IMG/VR virus record: IMGVR_UViG_3300045933_000229
Span: 1 to 64,000 of that record
From: a virus
Length of the DNA stretch: 64,000 bases
Strand: one strand, 5' to 3'
Part shown: positions 44,713 through 56,000 of the stretch, piece by piece
Numbering within the stretch: the stretch's first letter is position 1
Layout: each line of letters begins with the position of its first letter
Made by a program: the position numbers and the translations under genes
The notes under the pieces: model-generated
Told to the model about the DNA's origin: nothing
What the model saw: the letters and a program-made list of their open reading frames with translations, nothing else
The model's database searches: none

Positions 44713-46376
44713 TGCCAGCGTTCAAGATCGACAAGTTCTACGGCCTCGCGCCACGGCTGAACCCGCTTGCCGCGGGGCACAGCCGCGCGAAGTTCGCGCT
44801 GGACGTCGATCTGGACAACGGCACGCTGCGGCCGTGGCGCACGCCGAAGCTGATCCACGAGTCGGGGCTGGGCACGGTGCTGTCGTTCGCGTGCATCGGC
44901 GACTGCTGGCTCACCTTCCCGGGGTGCGTGAGCATCGTCCACCCGTACATCCCCTCCTGCCCGTTCGTGATCCTCGCCGGGCCGGGGCTGCCCTACCCGC
45001 AGATCGCCACGACGGCCGATGCGTGCCTCGGTGACTTCTGCCGTCTCGGGCTGCCGTGCCCGCCGACCGCGCCGCGCATGGACTTCACCCCGGTCGCGGC
45101 GAACAAGAAGACCGCCGCGCGCGCCTACCGCTACAGCTACGTCAACCGCTACGGGCAGGAGGGCGGCGGCTCGCTGCCGAGCGAGGTGCTGAACGTCGAG
45201 GACGGCCAGACGGTCACGGTGTCGAACTTCGCCACGCCCGACCCGGAGTGGTGCGTGACCGCGATCCGGATCTACCGCCTCGGCACGCCATTCGAGACGG
45301 GCCTGGAGAACTCGAACCCGCAGAACACCGAGTATTACTTCGTCGCCGAGATCCCGGCGACCCAGACCTCGTTCGTGGACACGATCAAGGACATCGCTCT
45401 CGGAGGTGATGGGCGCGCGAACGTGTTCACGAACGACGAGTGGCTGCCGCCGCCAGCCGACCTGCACAGCATCGTGTCGCTGGAGAACGGCATCCTCGCC
45501 GGGATCGCCGGGGAGTACATCTACCTCACCGATCCGATGTCGCCGCACGCGTGGAACCTGCGCTACATCAAGGGCCTCCTCGACCGGCCGCTCGCCCTTG
45601 CCGCGGTCGGCAACGCCCTGTACGCGCTCACCGACGGGCGCCCCTACTTCATCGACGGGCGCAACAACCCGAAGCAGGACGGGTTCGCGCAGGTGCTTCG
45701 CACGCGCGTCCCGATCCCGGTGGTGTCGCCGCGGTCGGTCGCCGCCGACTCGAACGTCGTCTACTACGCCAGCACCGCTGGCCTCGCGGCGATCTCGGGC
45801 AAGGAGGTGAAGCTGATCTCTCAGTCGCTTCTCTCCGAGCGCGACTGGCAGGAGCTCCGGCCGAACACCATGATCGGCGCGGTGCGCGCGGGCTACTACC
45901 ACGGCTACACGTCCAACGCCGGGGTGCGCTTCCGCGGCCCCGAGGCTGAGTTCGCGAACATCGGCCAGATCAGCTACACGAACCTCTCCGAGCGCCCCAC
46001 CGCGCTGTGGGCTGGCGACAACGGCGAGCTCTACTACGCCGACGGCGGCAACATCATGGGCTGGAACCTCGGCGACCGGATGCGCGACTACTTCTGGGCC
46101 TCGACCGAGGAGTATTTCAGCCGCCGCAGCGGCCTCACCTCGGCGTCGATCGACCGCGGGGTGCCGGGAAACCTGCGCTTCCGGCTCGAAACCGACTACG
46201 GCATCGTCCTCGACCGGACGGTGAACAAGACGCAGGACTTCCGCACCCGCGGGCTGTCGAACGCGCTGTTCGCGAGCGCCTGGTTCAACGGCACCGCCGA
46301 GGTCAGGCAGGTCGCCATCGGCAGTTCTATCATCCTGCGCATCAACGCCGAGGGGGCCGGACGTGCAGCTGCCTGA
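44712..46376 (+). CDS. Tail-knob / tail tubular-type protein (554 aa)
   Basis: A 554-residue protein starting MPAFKIDKFYGLAPRLNPLA. The first 60 residues (LAPRLNPLAAGHSRAKFALD followed by DLDNGTLRPWRTP) are typical of the phage tail-tube-B/knob family, followed by beta-rich repeats of the beta-propeller kind: AYRYSYVNRYGQEGGGSLPS, LHSIVSLENGILAGIAGEYI, LAAVGNALYALTDGRPYFID and ALWAGDNGELYYADGG. The C-terminus includes ASIDRGVPGNLRFRLETDYG. It should form the distal tail tube through which DNA leaves. The order connector, knob, GNAT-like protein, internal proteins recurs in podoviruses. Confidence 0.72.
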   Translation: MPAFKIDKFYGLAPRLNPLAAGHSRAKFALDVDLDNGTLRPWRTPKLIHESGLGTVLSFACIGDCWLTFPGCVSIVHPYIPSCPFVILAGPGLPYPQIATTADACLGDFCRLGLPCPPTAPRMDFTPVAANKKTAARAYRYSYVNRYGQEGGGSLPSEVLNVEDGQTVTVSNFATPDPEWCVTAIRIYRLGTPFETGLENSNPQNTEYYFVAEIPATQTSFVDTIKDIALGGDGRANVFTNDEWLPPPADLHSIVSLENGILAGIAGEYIYLTDPMSPHAWNLRYIKGLLDRPLALAAVGNALYALTDGRPYFIDGRNNPKQDGFAQVLRTRVPIPVVSPRSVAADSNVVYYASTAGLAAISGKEVKLISQSLLSERDWQELRPNTMIGAVRAGYYHGYTSNAGVRFRGPEAEFANIGQISYTNLSERPTALWAGDNGELYYADGGNIMGWNLGDRMRDYFWASTEEYFSRRSGLTSASIDRGVPGNLRFRLETDYGIVLDRTVNKTQDFRTRGLSNALFASAWFNGTAEVRQVAIGSSIILRINAEGAGRAAA

Positions 46377-46848
46377 CGTCGTCGCCGAGAAGCCCTACCG
46401 GCTGGAGCGCCCGGGCGTGAAGGAGTGCGGCGACCTGCTGCGCGAGCTCACGCCGCTGATGGCGCGCTGCTGGCAGCCGCACCTGAACACCACCGGGATG
46501 TCGTTCAACCCGGACTGGCTCAAGATGGTGAAGCTGCTCTCGACCGGCGAACTGATCCTGTTCACCGCGCGCTCGCAGGGGAAGATCGGCGGGTTCCAAA
46601 TGTGGACCCTGAACGACTACTACCTCAGCATGGGCACGCGCGTCGGCTTCTGCCACCGGATCTATGGCGGATCGAAGCAGGGCGTGGATGCGCGCGCCTT
46701 CCTGCGCTTCGCGCTCGACGAGTTGAAGCAGCTGGGCGTGCGCACGGTCTACTTCTCGTGCGTGCACGGGTCGGCCGCCGAGCGGGTGTATCTCGACCTC
46801 GGTGCGCAGGAGCAGGAAGTCCTCCTCGGGATGGACCTATGGCGATAA
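46363..46848 (+). CDS. GNAT-like protein in the virion module (161 aa)
   Basis: GTG start, overlapping the previous gene by 14 bases. The middle has the GNAT order: LSTGELILFTARSQGKIGGF (strands around the substrate site), HRIYGGSKQGVDARAFLRFA as the acyl-CoA-loop-plus-helix region, then GVRTVYFSCVHGSAAERVYL and DLGAQEQEVLLGMDLWR. The Gly-containing loop GSKQGVDAR resembles the Q/R-x-x-G-x-A pyrophosphate loop but is weak. Proteins like this lie at the same place in T7-like and related phages before internal proteins. An acetyltransferase function is uncertain. Confidence 0.62.
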   Translation: MQLPDVVAEKPYRLERPGVKECGDLLRELTPLMARCWQPHLNTTGMSFNPDWLKMVKLLSTGELILFTARSQGKIGGFQMWTLNDYYLSMGTRVGFCHRIYGGSKQGVDARAFLRFALDELKQLGVRTVYFSCVHGSAAERVYLDLGAQEQEVLLGMDLWR

Positions 46849-47684
46849 TCGCTGCAGCTGGCATCGGCGCCGCGGCCTCGATCTTCGGGTCGTCGTCATC
46901 GTCGAGCGCCGCCAAGGCGCAGGCGCAGGCCCAGAAGGAGGCGGCGGAACTCCAGACCCGCGTTGCGCGCGAACTCCATGAACACTGGAAGGCGTACTAC
47001 CGCGACTGCGACATCGCCTACATCCGCGAGGTGTGCGCGATCCCGGTCTACGTGCCCCAGTACGAGACGGTGCAATCGCGCACCCGCATGGAGGTGCTGG
47101 GGTCGTTCGGCCGGGCGCGCCAGCAGATGCTGCGTGCGTGCGACATCTTCTGCGTGGGCAAGGTGGCGCAGGACTGCAACTTCATCGCGGGCATCGAGGC
47201 CATCGCGCTCGCCGACGCCATGAACTTCGGCTACCGGCGCGAGGAGAACCTCAAGATCCAGCTGGACCAGATGCGCCTCGACAACCAGCGCGCCGCGCTC
47301 GCGCTGGGGCGCAACCTCCTCGACCAGTCGCGCGCCGCATCCACGGTTGCCGCCGGGGTGGGGGCGCGGGTGGGCGCGCAGGCGGGCAACGCCGCGAACG
47401 GCTGGCTGCAGTTCGCCGGGTTCCTGAACACGCCGGAGGGCAAGCGCCTGCTGGGCGACGTCGGCAAGGGCGTGAGCAACATCTTCTCCAGCCCGCAGGG
47501 CGCGCAGCCCGGCTTCGACCCCGGGCCTGGTGCGGGCACCGGGGGCGACTTCGACAGCAGCAACTACGAGCAGATGAACAACCCGGGCGACACGCAGCAG
47601 TCGAACTTCGAGTCGTCGCAATCGCTGTACCCCGGACCGAACTTCGCCGACCCGGCGCAGGCCGCGGCGGCAGCCGGGGCATAG
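46839..47684 (+). CDS. Internal virion protein (281 aa)
   Basis: ATG at 46839, ten bases inside the previous gene. It starts with a hydrophobic/Ala segment (MAIIAAAGIGAAASIFGSSS), then a long helix with QAQAQKEAAELQTRVARELH, and YRDCDIAYIREVCAIPVYVP, followed by FGRARQQMLRACDIFCVGKV. The C-terminal 100 residues are Gly/Asn/Gln-rich and disordered. The hydrophobic start, helical body and position before a transglycosylase and giant protein match podoviral core proteins that are ejected with DNA, such as T7 gp14. Membrane insertion on ejection is plausible. Confidence 0.65.
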   Translation: MAIIAAAGIGAAASIFGSSSSSSAAKAQAQAQKEAAELQTRVARELHEHWKAYYRDCDIAYIREVCAIPVYVPQYETVQSRTRMEVLGSFGRARQQMLRACDIFCVGKVAQDCNFIAGIEAIALADAMNFGYRREENLKIQLDQMRLDNQRAALALGRNLLDQSRAASTVAAGVGARVGAQAGNAANGWLQFAGFLNTPEGKRLLGDVGKGVSNIFSSPQGAQPGFDPGPGAGTGGDFDSSNYEQMNNPGDTQQSNFESSQSLYPGPNFADPAQAAAAAGA

Positions 47685-47693
47685 GAGAGGCAG

Positions 47694-49136
47694 ATGGCCG
47701 ACCTCGAAACCACGTTGATGTCGCTCAACCCGATGGACTTCGTCACCGGGATGGAGCGCGGCTTCAAGCTGGGCGAGGCGCGCGCGGCCGAGGAGCGCGC
47801 GAAGGCGCTCGCGGCGACACAGACGCTGATGAGCGAGGAGTTCGCCGGGCCGGGGCAGACGGCGTTCCGTGCCGCCGAGGTGCAACGCGGGACGAGCGGT
47901 GCGCAGCTTGGCGATCTCCTGAACCAGATCAACATCGAGGCGACCGGGCAGGCGCGCCCCGAGATCCTGAACAGCCTCGTGCAGCAGGCGAGGAACATCA
48001 ACACCGGCGCGCAGATCCGCGGCGTCGAACTGGGCGGCCAGCTGGAGCGCGCCCCCGGCCAGCAGCGAACGCAGACCGCCTTTGCCGCGCAGACCGAGGA
48101 GAACCTGCCAGCGATGCTGGAGCGCCGACAGGCGGCGTTCGACTTCGACGGCATGAAGCGCAGGGCCGAGGCGGGCGACTTCGCCGCGCAGCGCGTGGTG
48201 GTCGAGGCGACGCGCGGGGCGACCCAGCTGCTGAACGAGACGAGGGCCGACCCGGCGAATCAGGGTCGCGACGACTACGAGATTTCCGAGATCGCGATCC
48301 GGCGCACCACCGACCCGACCCAGCGCGCCTACCTCCTGCAGCTGCAGCAGCAGCAGGCCCAGCAGGGCATCCAGCGCGAGGGCAACACCTTCCCGGGCCT
48401 GTCGAAGTGGCTGCCACGCCTGCTCCCCGGCGCCGAGGTGCGGCTCACGCCCGGCACCACCGACCAGGTGGACATCGTCATGACCGAGTTCCAGGACGTC
48501 TACGACTCGCAGACGAAGCAGACCGTGCGGGTGCCATCGAAGCGCATGGTCCAGAGCGGGATCTCGCTGCGCGAGGAAGATCCGACCAACGTCGAGCGCT
48601 TCATCGGCCGCCTGACCGGCCAGAAGGTGCCGTTCGTCACGCCGAACCTGCGGCAAGGCCCGGCCACCGCGCCCACCCCGTCGCAGGCCGGTGCTGCTGC
48701 GGCTGGCGCCCCGGCGCGCGCCACCGCCGCCGCCGTCACCACGACGCCACAGCAGCCGCAGGTCGCGCGCCCGGCCGGTCAACCCGCGGCCGCGGCGGCG
48801 AACCCGCAGCTGGACGAACTCACGCAGATCGAGCGCTCGCTCACCGCCCCCGGGTTCGCCTCGGCCGACGAGCGCAAGCAGGCGGGCGTTCTGCAGATCA
48901 TCCGGCAGCTGAAACAGGAGCGCCGCGCGCTCAACCCGGACACGCTCGCGCAGCTGCGCCGCCTTGCCGGTGAGGCGTCGGTGCCGGCGGTGCCGATGCA
49001 GCCGAGCATCGGCGCGGAGTTCGGTGGCACCGGCATCAGCCCGGGCGGGACGCCGGTGATGGGGCTGCCGCAGGCGACCACGCCCGCGCCGCCCACCGTC
49101 GAGGAGCAGATCCGGGCGCTCATCACGGTGCGCTGA
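47694..49136 (+). CDS. Internal virion protein (480 aa)
   Basis: AGGAGAGG precedes ATG. The first 260 residues are helical and Gln/Ala/Arg-rich (MADLETTLMSLNPMDFVTGM, ARAAEERAKALAATQTLMSE, YLLQLQQQQAQQ), the centre has a short beta region (AEVRLTPGTTDQVDIVMTEF), and a Pro/Ala/Thr linker with long Ala runs leads to a C-terminal helical part. No enzymatic motif is seen. It resembles podoviral internal core proteins (gp15-like) in composition and place. The stop codon overlaps the next start. Confidence 0.62.
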   Translation: MADLETTLMSLNPMDFVTGMERGFKLGEARAAEERAKALAATQTLMSEEFAGPGQTAFRAAEVQRGTSGAQLGDLLNQINIEATGQARPEILNSLVQQARNINTGAQIRGVELGGQLERAPGQQRTQTAFAAQTEENLPAMLERRQAAFDFDGMKRRAEAGDFAAQRVVVEATRGATQLLNETRADPANQGRDDYEISEIAIRRTTDPTQRAYLLQLQQQQAQQGIQREGNTFPGLSKWLPRLLPGAEVRLTPGTTDQVDIVMTEFQDVYDSQTKQTVRVPSKRMVQSGISLREEDPTNVERFIGRLTGQKVPFVTPNLRQGPATAPTPSQAGAAAAGAPARATAAAVTTTPQQPQVARPAGQPAAAAANPQLDELTQIERSLTAPGFASADERKQAGVLQIIRQLKQERRALNPDTLAQLRRLAGEASVPAVPMQPSIGAEFGGTGISPGGTPVMGLPQATTPAPPTVEEQIRALITVR

Positions 49137-50002
49137 TGGCCGACGCCCGCAGCCGCTCAGACCTCGAAGCGCTCGCGCACCAGATCGCGGTGCGCAAGGG
49201 CGTCGATCCGACGCTCGTCAAGGCGGTGATCGAGCAGGAGTCGAACTGGAACCCGAACGCGAAGTCGAGCGCCGGGGCGAGCGGCCTGATGCAGCTGATG
49301 CCCGCGACGGCGCGTGGCCTCGGCGTGAAGAACATCCTCGACCCGGTCGAGAACCTCACCGGCGGCATCGAGTACCTCAAGCAGCAGATCAACCGCTTCG
49401 GCGACGTCGGCCTCGCGCTGGCAGCCTACAACTGGGGACCGGCGCGCGTCGCGAAGCTGCAGTACGACCCGCGCAGCGTCCGCATCCCCGACGAGACGCA
49501 GAAGTATGTGCCCGGCGTGATCGGCCGGATGGGCAAGTACGGCGACCAGCTGGTGCCGAGCGCGACCACCGCGGCGCTGTTCCCGCAGGTGAGGGACTCG
49601 GTCGTCTCTGCGATCCAGGGCAAGGTGAACGCGCGCACCGGCGCCGCGCCGATGCCCGCCGACATCGAGCGCGAGATCCGCTCTCTGAACGCCCGCGCCC
49701 CGGGCGTTCCTCAAGGTGGCCCGGTGGCATCGGGCGACATCGTTCCTGCCAGCGGCGGTGCCAGCACGATGCCCACGGCGGCTGCGATCGAGGCGCCTGC
49801 GGTGACGGCTGGAGCGGAGGGGACTCCACCCGAGGCGTCGCAAAGCGCGCTTGCGCTCCTCACACCGCAGGCGGCCTCCCGCGGCCAGACCCAGAACCTC
49901 GACCAGTTCCTTCGCGCGCGCTTCGGCCCGCTCGCCGACCTGGCCGATCCGTTCCCGAAGACCTTCGACGCGGAGCTCGCAAGGCTGATCGACCGGGCGT
50001 GA
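49136..50002 (+). CDS. Lytic transglycosylase (SLT-type), virion-associated
   Basis: ATG in a TGATG overlap. Residues 8-130 are an SLT domain: LEALAHQIAVRKGVDPTLVK, AVIEQESNWNPNAKSSAGAS (catalytic Glu in the E-S-N-W-N-P segment), GLMQLMPATARGLGVKNILD, NLTGGIEYLKQQINRFGDVG and ALAAYNWGPARVAKL. It should cleave the MurNAc-GlcNAc bond so that ejected proteins and DNA can cross peptidoglycan. The C-terminal half is Ala/Pro-rich with a final helical segment. It lies directly before the giant protein gene, as wall-degrading virion enzymes do in podoviruses. Confidence 0.9.
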   Translation: MADARSRSDLEALAHQIAVRKGVDPTLVKAVIEQESNWNPNAKSSAGASGLMQLMPATARGLGVKNILDPVENLTGGIEYLKQQINRFGDVGLALAAYNWGPARVAKLQYDPRSVRIPDETQKYVPGVIGRMGKYGDQLVPSATTAALFPQVRDSVVSAIQGKVNARTGAAPMPADIEREIRSLNARAPGVPQGGPVASGDIVPASGGASTMPTAAAIEAPAVTAGAEGTPPEASQSALALLTPQAASRGQTQNLDQFLRARFGPLADLADPFPKTFDAELARLIDRA

Positions 50003-50003
50003 G

Positions 50004-53000
50004 ATGGCCGAGATCGACACCTCTCGCCGGATCCTCGAAAACCCCGACGGGTCGTTCTCGACCGAGCGGACGATCACGATCGAGTCGGACGGCAAGCACC
50101 TCCTGATCCCGACGATCCTGAACGGCGCGCAGCTGCAGCCGCAGGACGCGATCGAGGCGTGGCGCATCGGCGCGAACCCCGAGGTGGGCGCGTTCGACAG
50201 CGCCGAGGAGGCCGAGCGCGCCGCGGTGGCGCGCAGCGCGCAGATCGGGCAGGTCCGCAGCCCCGACCGGCGCCCGCAGAGCGTCGGCGGGATGCTCGAA
50301 CAGGTGGCGAACGTCGCCCCGCGGCGCACCCAGCAGCAGGCCGCGACCACCCTCATGCCGTGGGCCGAGGTGGAGGCGCGCCCCGAGTTCCAGAACCTGA
50401 GCGCGCACGGCAAGCGCCTCGCGAAGACGCAGTACCTGGCCGAAGCCGAGCGTGTCGCCGGGCTGCTCTACAAGAAGGACAAGGACAAGAGCGAGTTCGT
50501 GCAGGGCGTGCTGTCGGTGGTCCCGGAGTTCAAGGATCCCACCCGCACCGTGGGCGACTGGCTGAACGACCTGAACCTCTCGATCCAGTCCGGCGTCGCG
50601 GCCGTGACCGGCAGCGTCGGGGAGGTCGGCCGGATGATCGGCGTCGGCGGCGAGGGCTTCGAGGGCGACCCCACCTCGCTCGGCAACCTGTTCAACCCGG
50701 ACGCGCAGGAGGCGCTGCGCAAGACCTGGCAGACCCAGAAGTCGGCCGCGTCGCAGGACTTCCAGAAGTTCAAGGCCGAGCGCGAGGCGGCGGCGCGGGC
50801 CGAGGGCGGCGGGGAGGTGGGCGCCGGGAAGGCGGTGCTGGGGGCGTACGCCAAGCGCCCGAGCGAGGCGCTGCTTTCCCTTGCCGAGCAGGTGCCGGTG
50901 ATCGGCTCGTTCATCGGCCCGGGCGGCCTCGCCCGCGGGGCGGCGGTGCTGCCCCGGGCGCGCGCGGCGCTCGCCGGCCTGGAGTCCGGGGCGATGACCG
51001 CCGAGCAGGCGGCGGCGGCGATCGTGGCGGCCGAACGCGCCGGGGTGACGGCTGGGCGGCTGACGACCGGGACGCTGGGCGCCACGCTGGAGAGCGCCGA
51101 CGCGAAGCAGACCTTCATCGAGCGCATGACCAGCCTCGGTGACGACGTCTGGCAGGCCGACCCCGAGTTCCAGCAGGCGGTGGCGGCCGGGCAGGATCCC
51201 AAGGCGGTGAAGAAGCGGCTCGCCGAGGAGCGCTCCGGCTGGGCCACCGGCATCGGCGCCGTCCTCGGGGTGTTCGACGGGATCTCGGGCTTCGAGCGCC
51301 TGTTCATCGGCCCGGCGGTGGCCGGGATCCGGCGACGCCTCCTGTCCGGGGCGGCCGAGCCGCTCGTCGAATCGCTGCAGGGCATCAACCCCCTCGCCGT
51401 GGCGAACCTGCAGGCGCAGGGGATGGACCCGAAGATCGCCTTCACGCAGGGCTTCGGCCCGGCGGTGGCCGAGAGCCTGGTGGTGGCCGGTCCGTTCGGG
51501 GTCGCCGCAGCGGCGTTCCCCGGCGCCCCGGTGGTCCCGACGGAAGGCGGCCCGCCTGCGCCACCTCCCGGCGCTGCGCCCGCCGCAGGCCCGGCGGCGC
51601 CCCCACCCGGCGCCCCGCCGACCGCCCCCGCGGAGGGCGCCCCGGCCACGGTCGGCCCGATCCCGTCGGCGATGAGCCGGGCGGCGGAGGCCAGGCAGGC
51701 GGCCCAGGCTGAGATCGCCGAAGCCGACCGGGTGCGTGGTGACGGAAACTCGACACCTCAGGAGGTGGCCGCGGCCGAGGCTGCCAGGACATCAGCCGAA
51801 GGTCGTATTGCGGAACTCGACCGTTTCGAGCAGGCGTGGAACAACGTCGAGGTCATCCGCGAGGTCCAGCGCGACATCGGTCGGGATGAGGCGCGCATCG
51901 CCGAGATCAACGCCGACCAGCGGGCCGACCCCGACTCGGCGGCGCGCGAGATCGCGGCGCTGGAGGGGCGCATCGAGCGCAACCGCCAGCTGCAGGAGGT
52001 GAACGCCCTCGACGAGAACGAACTGCAGGCGTACATCGACTCGCGGAACAAGTCGCTCGCGGCGGCCTCCGGCGAGCGCGGCCTCGGCATCACCGTGGAC
52101 CGCGGGCGCCTGACGAACGAGATCGGCCACGCGCAGCGCCTGCTCGAAGAACGCGCCGAGATCCCCACCCCGGCCGAGGTCGAGTTCGCGCAGCGCGCGC
52201 CGACCGTGTTCACCACCGACGCGGCGGGCGTCCCGAACTGGCCCAGCACCGCCGAGATCGAGCGCCTGCCGTTCATCGACGCGATGAACCTGCAGCGCGA
52301 CCGGGCGCTGTCGCTCATCAACCTCGTGCGCGGGAACAAGCAGTTCACCCGCTCGCAGCGCGCCACCGCGATCGGGCAGGCGCGCTCGAACTGGGAGGCG
52401 ATGAACCGCATCGCCGAGGCGTGGAACCTGTCCGACGAGGAACTGCAGGCGCGCTACGACGACCTCGTGCAGAGCCTCGGCGCCGGGTTCCGCGGCGCGA
52501 CGACGCTCAACCAGGGCCACTTCCTCGAACTCGCCGGGGTGATCGCCTCGCAGGCTGCGCGCAAGGGCACGCCGATGACCTGGCGGCAGGCCCAGCTGGA
52601 GGCGCAGAAGACGATCGCGGCGATCTACGTGCCGCCGACCGTCATCGGCCCGGGCGGCATCACCGGCGGCCCGAAGGCCCCGGCGGGCGACACGAACCAG
52701 ACCCGCTTCTACGACGACGACCCGATCGTCTCGGGCGGCCGGGTGCTGGGGCGCACGCCGAGCGACGCGGAAAAGAAGCTGTGGGACAACGCGATCAAGG
52801 CGCTCGCGAAGCTGGGGTTCAACAAGTCGATGCTCGACGCGCTTGGGCTGCGCATCGCCACCAGCGAGTACGCCCTCGGGCTGTACCTGCCCTCCTCGAA
52901 CGACGCGCGCAACCCGAACATCAGCTACACCCTCTCGGTCAGCTGGGGCCTGAACAACGGCACGCAGGAGCAGCAGTGGACGGCGATCCACGAGATCAGC

Positions 53001-56000
53001 CACGCGCTCGCCGACAGCCAGAGGAACGGCACCGACATCGCCGAGGTGGACCCGCGGTTCCTCCCGACCGGGGAATTCCGCGCCGAGCTCGCGGCCGCCT
53101 ACCAGAACGGCAACGGCCCGCTGCAGAAACTGCACTACCCGCTCTCCCCGACGTGGAACTACGGCCCCGACGCCATCGCGGCGGAGCTCTGGGCGCAGGC
53201 GAACAGCTACTACTTCCTTGACAGGAACCTGCTCAAGCAGCACGCTCCGAAGACCTTCGCCTTCGTGGAGTCGTTCCATGCCAACAATGCCGGAAATCAA
53301 TTCACTACCCGACTTCAAGTTGCTGCAGCGGTACGAGGCCACTTTTCCGGGGTTCCGGTTGCCGCCCCTCCTCCAGCCGGACAGGCTCCCGCTGGAGGTG
53401 CGGGACCAGCTGCGCCTGGCGCTGGCCCTGGACCGACCGGACCTCCAGCTGCACCAGCAGGGACTCCAAGCGGACAGCCTCGCCAAGTCGGGCGAGGTGA
53501 AGTTCTAGCCGACATCGGCACGGCGATCGGTTCTCGCTCGCGCGCCGAGCAACTGAGGATCATCGACGATGCCATCAACGCCGTCCAAGCTGAAATCGCC
53601 GGTCAACCCGGTGCTGTCGCTCCCGTCGTTCAAGGCGCTGTCGGTGGAGGAGCGGCTCCAGTCGCTGCAGCAGTTCAGGGCGAACCTCGCGCCGAAGCCG
53701 CGGCTGGCGAAGCCGGTGCAGCCCGCGAGCGCCGCGCCGAAGCTGAAACGCCCCGCGCCCTTGCGCGACCAGTTCGACCTGCCGCGGAGCGCGGCCGCAG
53801 GCTTGGCCGCGCAGGCGACCAGGATCAAGCAGGCGGCCTCGCCGAGCCTCAAGCGGCCGGAGCCGGTGCCGGTGTTGAAACCCCTCAAGCCGCGAGGAAA
53901 CTGACCCGCGCGCAGCGCCGCATCGCCGACGAGATCGTCCGCCTCGAAGACCTCGAAGCGAACATCCTGAACGAGATGTCGCAGATCAACGAGGTGCAGG
54001 AGGAGATCACCGACGAGGCGCAGGCCGAGGAAATCGAGAACATCCTGCGCCAGCTGGGCGAGGCGCTCGCTCAGGTGCGTAACGACAAGAACCAGTTCCG
54101 CTCCGACCTCGCCGACGTGAACCGGATGCGCGAGCGGGTGCCGAACCCGACCACCGCGGTCCGGCTGCAGGAGATCATCGGCCGCATCCTCGGCATCGAC
54201 CCGAAGGATCTGGCGCGCCGCGTCCCGGCGATCGAGTTCGCCACCACCGGCGACATCGACCCGCGCAACAAGACCCTCACCCTGCGCGGCGGCGTGGTGG
54301 CGGGCGGCGCCGACCCGAGCGTGCTGGCGTTCTACCTGCCGAACTCGAACCGCGTCGTCTTCTTCGTGGACAACATCAGGAAGGGCGAGGAGGCGTCGGT
54401 CATCCTGCACGAGTTGTTCCACAAGCGCGCTCGCCAGCTGCTTGGCACCGAGACGATGAACCGCCTCAAGCGCGAGGCGCTGCGCTGGAAGGACGCGCCG
54501 GTCGGCTCGATCGAGCGCTCGATCTACGACAAGGCGATGCCGCAGATCATGGCGGGCATCGAGCAGCTGCCGAAGGACCAGCAGCGCGCCGCGTTCCAAG
54601 AGGAGCTCCTGCCCTACTTCATCACCGAGGCGGTGCGCCAGGGCGTGCGCCCGGACCCGAAGGCGATGAAGGCGCCGACCGCCGAGGGCTGGCTCACGCG
54701 GATCAAAGCGGCGTTCGAGCAGGCGGTGGCGAAGGTCATGGGCCGCAAGCCCGACCCGGCGCAGTTCGGCGTGAAGGAGCTCATGGCGGCGGCGTGGGGC
54801 GCTGCGCAGCTGGAGCGCGGCTCCTTGCAGTACGAGTTGATGGCGCGCGGGCAGCCGGTGAGCGGCCCGATCCACGGTGAGGCGGCGGCCGCGGGCGCGC
54901 TGATGTCCTCGCCCATCTTCGAGCGCCGACTCGCGCAGCTGAAACAGCGCGTTGACCTGTTCGTCCCGGAGTTGAGAGATGCACAGGAGCGCAAGGTCTA
55001 CTCCCGTCGCGCCGCGAACGCGCAGCCACTCAACGATACGCAGATTCAGGCGGTTCGCGCGGCGCCTGCGGCGCAGGTCCAGCAGGCGGCTACGGCTCCA
55101 CCGGCGGTGGGTCCGGCGCAGCCGCAGAAGTCGATCGTCGAGCGGTTCAAGCCGAGCGAGGCGCGGCCGATCAGGAACAAGGAAGACCTCGACAACTTCA
55201 TGCGCACGGGCAACCGCCCGACGATCGAGTGGATGGAGCAGACGCGCGACCGGACGATCGAGAACTACGTCGATCACCAGCGCCCGTTCCTCGCGTGGCT
55301 CAAGCGCCACGTCCTGCCGATGGCCGCATGGGCGAAGTTGAAGCTGGTGCCCGGGCGCCTCAAGGCGAGGTCGGACGCCTACCAGCGCGAACTGCTGGCG
55401 CCGATTGAGCGCAAGGTCGCCGCCTTCTCGAAGCAGCTTGGGATCCCGTACGACCAGGCTGCGCTCGACGCTGGGTGGCTGCCCACGCTGCAGCACATCA
55501 AGGAGGCGAACGCGGCGCTGCGCAAGAAGCTGGTCGATCGACTTGTGGCCGGGGAGCCGGGGGCCGCCGAGAACCTCGCCCTGTTCGATCGCACGCAGCG
55601 TGGTGCGCTCAAGCCGGGCGAGCAGGCGGCGCCGATGGCTGGCGGCCTCACCGACGCCGACGCGGCGATGCAGCTGCAGCACCTCGCCGCGCGCTACACG
55701 CCCGAGCAGATGACCACCCTGCAGGGCATCGCCGATGACATCGTCGGTGCGTTCGCCACGTTGAAGAACGACGCGGTGCAGAGCGGGCAGATCAGCCGCG
55801 ACGCGCTCAAGAACTTCCCGAAGTTCCAGCGCTACGTCGCCCTCACCGGGCCGAACCAGGGCGTGTGGGACGATCAGGTGTCCGACGGCTTCGGCTCCTA
55901 CATCGCGGAGAACCGCCTGCGCGAGCGCGAGGGCCGCACCACCAGCGTCAGCGAGAACGCGCTCGAAGCGCTGGCCGAGCGCGTCGGCCGCGTGTCGGCC

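Noticed and set aside
42030-50003. Tail tape measure with frameshifted chaperone pair
   Set aside because: No slippery site or tape-measure-like gene is present; the order of connector, knob, internal proteins, transglycosylase and giant protein fits a short-tailed phage.
53270-53910. Assembly indels or programmed frameshifts as the cause of the bias switch in the giant gene
   Set aside because: The alternative frame begins with ATG plus ribosome site and ends with a stop in both cases, and the giant frame stays open; a frameshift product would end at TAG 53508. Not fully excluded, so listed as a test in the finding.
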